NCBI GenBank assembly: GCA_019693395.1 | Contig: JAAMXP010002968.1 | Location: forward strand, 1 to 24,375 | Direction: 5' to 3' | DNA length: 24,375 bases | DNA from: Ettlia oleoabundans | Lineage: Eukaryota > Chlorophyta > Chlorophyceae > Chlamydomonadales | Shown: positions 22,574 through 24,375 of the stretch, piece by piece | Position numbering within the stretch: the first letter of the stretch is position 1 | How the letters are laid out: every line of letters begins with the position of its first letter | The notes under the pieces: model-generated | Seen by the model: the letters and a program-made list of their open reading frames with translations, nothing else | The model's database searches: none | What the model was told of the DNA's origin: nothing | Translations under genes and position numbers: made by a program

Positions 22574-24153
22574 TCATGCCTCCGCCAGCTGCTTGCTGGC
22601 CCTGAGCGCCATGCGCCGCGCATTGGCGTAGGCTCCCACGCACTCCCCACCAGGGCTGAAGAACACAGCGTCTATGGTGCCGCCCTCCCCCCTGGACCGC
22701 AGCTCCACAGTCCAGCCTGGCTGCAGCTGGTCCAGCTCAGCAAAGCGCTCACGTCGGCTGGCATGCTCCTCTGGCAGCCCCGCCACGGGACCCCGCGGGT
22801 ACACAACCATTGTACTGCTGCTTGACGGTACCGCCGCAGAGGGACGAGGCCCAGGTACTGCCGCTGAAGCGCCTGCCGCCACAAAGCCGCTATTGTAGGC
22901 TGTTGTTGCTGCTGACCCCTGCTGCTGCTGTGCGTGCGGTGCCGGCTGCTGCAATTGCTCTGTCTGCGCATGGACCTGCTGCTGTTGCACACCATGGCTG
23001 CCGCCTCCCAAGCCCAGGCTTTCTATGCTGGCAGCTGCAGCTCCCACCTCCCCCTCCGCCTCCCCTGTGGCCGCCAGTGACAGCACCTCCAGCCGGCCCA
23101 GACCGCCTGAAGAGCTCTGGATGAAGGCATGGACAGAGCGGAATATTCCGGGCTCCACCAAGCACACCAGGCTGAACTGGGAGCCTGCGCTTGGGTGAAG
23201 TGGATGGGTGCGCGGGGTGGGTGGGTGGGGGCGGGGGGGTTCATGCGCACACACATCCACAAGCTCGGCCTGATGCCCGCGCCACCCTCCTCCCGCCTGC
23301 AATCCCCACCCACAAACACACCAACCACACCACGACTGCCACACACATACACACAGCGTTGCAATGTGCAGTTACTACGGCCCACCCCTAACAGCTCCAG
23401 TGGGCAGCTCGGCAGAGCCACAAGCACCCTAGCAGCCCATGTTGTGTCTGATAACCCCAGTCCCAGCTATGTTCGCACCTATGAGGTCCTGCTCCTCTAT
23501 CACTCCCCCCTGCCGCCTCACCAGCTCCAGCAGCTCGTCCTTGCTGCCCAGAGGCACGCTCAGCTTAAGCCGCATGCGGGCACGCTCAATGGGGAAACGA
23601 CTCTGCAGCAGCGGCAGCGCCTGCAAGTGCGGAAGGGAAGGGTATGGAGGGGCGGGCACACAACGCGGTCACAACGCAGCGTGCGGGACATTGGTGGTGT
23701 TGAGTTGCTTCTTGGGGGAGAGCGGGGAAGGTAACAAGACTATATGGCTGCTTCAGGGCGCCTGCTAAACGTGCATGGTCCTCCGTCTTTCCTATTCAAT
23801 ATGGAATAAAGCTGGCTTAACAAAGAGATGTCCTTGTCTTGTTGCAAACGAGCTGTAACAAGTAGCTGGGAGACAATCGCATGACTTGCCCCCCAGCCTA
23901 GTTACCCCTATCCTGCGCACCCCGCCCCCACAAACACCCTTTCTCTTATAGCAACCACCCCGCCCACCTCCAGCGCCTGCGCCTTAGCGGGCCTCTTTGG
24001 GTCCACGCTGAAGTGGGCATCCTTGAGTGCGCGCTCCAGCATGGATATGGTGTAGGGGCGGCGTGACTCGGGGTTGATGCACTTGTCGCTCAGCACCGCG
24101 GCAACGTCCCGGAACAATGTGTCCAGCTCCACACGCCGCTCCTTGTCTGACAC
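22574..24153 (-). CDS. SBDS: SBDS ribosome maturation protein with long C-terminal extension (3' part of gene)
   Basis: SBDS works with the GTPase EFL1 to release eIF6/TIF6 from the 60S subunit late in ribosome assembly. Three exons are visible (23968-24153, 23479-23620, 22574-23184), coding 312 residues. The first begins VSDKERRVELDTLFRDVAAV and continues DKCINPESRRPYT and PAKAQALE, the central SBDS domain. Next are FPIERARMRLKLSVP and, across an intron, GSQFSLVCLVEPGIFR and GRLEVLSLA, the C-terminal domain. The usual protein ends about there, but this one runs on for about 165 residues: a Gln/Ala/Ser/Pro-rich linker, then a compact end starting LQPGWTVELRSR. The N-terminal domain exons lie beyond the right edge. 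All junctions are GT-AG and in phase. Confidence 0.94.
22577..22729 (-). other. MBD/TAM-like domain at the C-terminus of SBDS
   Basis: The last 51 residues read LQPGWTVELRSR, GGTIDAVFFSPGGE, then AYANARRMALRA. This follows the methyl-CpG-binding-domain pattern: L-x-P/E-GW, basic strand with Arg, Asp after a Gly loop, Y/F-F/I-S/N-P-x-G, then a helix. The first DNA-contacting Arg and the Asp have counterparts, but the second (the Arg of FRS in MeCP2) is replaced by Gly. Methyl-CpG recognition is therefore doubtful. This is similarity judged by eye. Confidence 0.55.
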
Positions 24154-24375
24154 CTGGCGCGCACAGGCGTAGGGGTGTTGCAGATATAGAGGGACAAGTG
24201 TGAGGGCGGTGAATTGCATGGTGTGTGGAGCAATAGGTGGACCCAAAGCCTGCAGCTGGCAACTGGCAACAGCAAGAATGCCACTACTGCGGCAGCAACA
24301 CTCATCCGTATTACACGGCAAACTGCCCTCCCTTGCTGCGTCCTTAACCTTGCTAACCCCCCACCCCCCCCCCCC
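24154..24375 (-). other. SBDS intron running to the right edge, ending in a poly-C tract
   Basis: No SBDS N-terminal sequence is found here. An acceptor (GCGCCAG) joins the first visible exon. The window ends within a run of C residues. Confidence 0.6.

Overview
This is GC-rich nuclear DNA from a photosynthetic eukaryote, most likely a core chlorophyte green alga of Chlorella-like type. Every protein gene is split by many short GT-AG introns ending in CTGCAG-like acceptors. Coding sequence is rich in Ala, Gln and Gly. The malate dehydrogenase is the plant plastid type with a transit peptide, and several proteins follow plant versions most closely. There is no operon, phage, CRISPR or bacterial mobile-element structure. 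The species assignment is inference.

Layout, left to right: (1) the 3' end of a class III alcohol dehydrogenase / S-nitrosoglutathione reductase gene on +. (2) A 14-exon REC8/SYN1-type alpha-kleisin (meiotic cohesin subunit) on -, convergent with gene 1. (3) A secreted, heavily glycosylated S1-family (chymotrypsin-fold) serine protease on -. (4) A complete 8-exon plastid NAD-malate dehydrogenase on -. (5) A 1236-residue coiled-coil protein of unknown function on +, divergent from gene 4 across 227 bp. (6) A 9-exon + gene fusing a SlyD-like FKBP prolyl isomerase to methionine sulfoxide reductase A. (7) The 3' part of an SBDS ribosome-maturation gene on -, convergent with gene 6, with a long C-terminal extension ending in a domain that looks like a methyl-CpG-binding (MBD/TAM) fold.

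I built the gene models by joining exons at GT-AG (or GC-AG) sites with matching phase and checking against known family sequence. Summed exon lengths are divisible by three for all complete models. The genes do not form one pathway. Three touch redox metabolism or repair (GSNOR, malate dehydrogenase, MsrA), one meiotic chromosomes (REC8) and one ribosome assembly (SBDS).

The most interesting items are the two domain fusions (FKBP-MsrA and SBDS-MBD-like). Next are a nested 30/30/52-bp repeat inside the MsrA catalytic intron, an in-frame stop-free intron in REC8, and a protease with an unusual specificity pocket.
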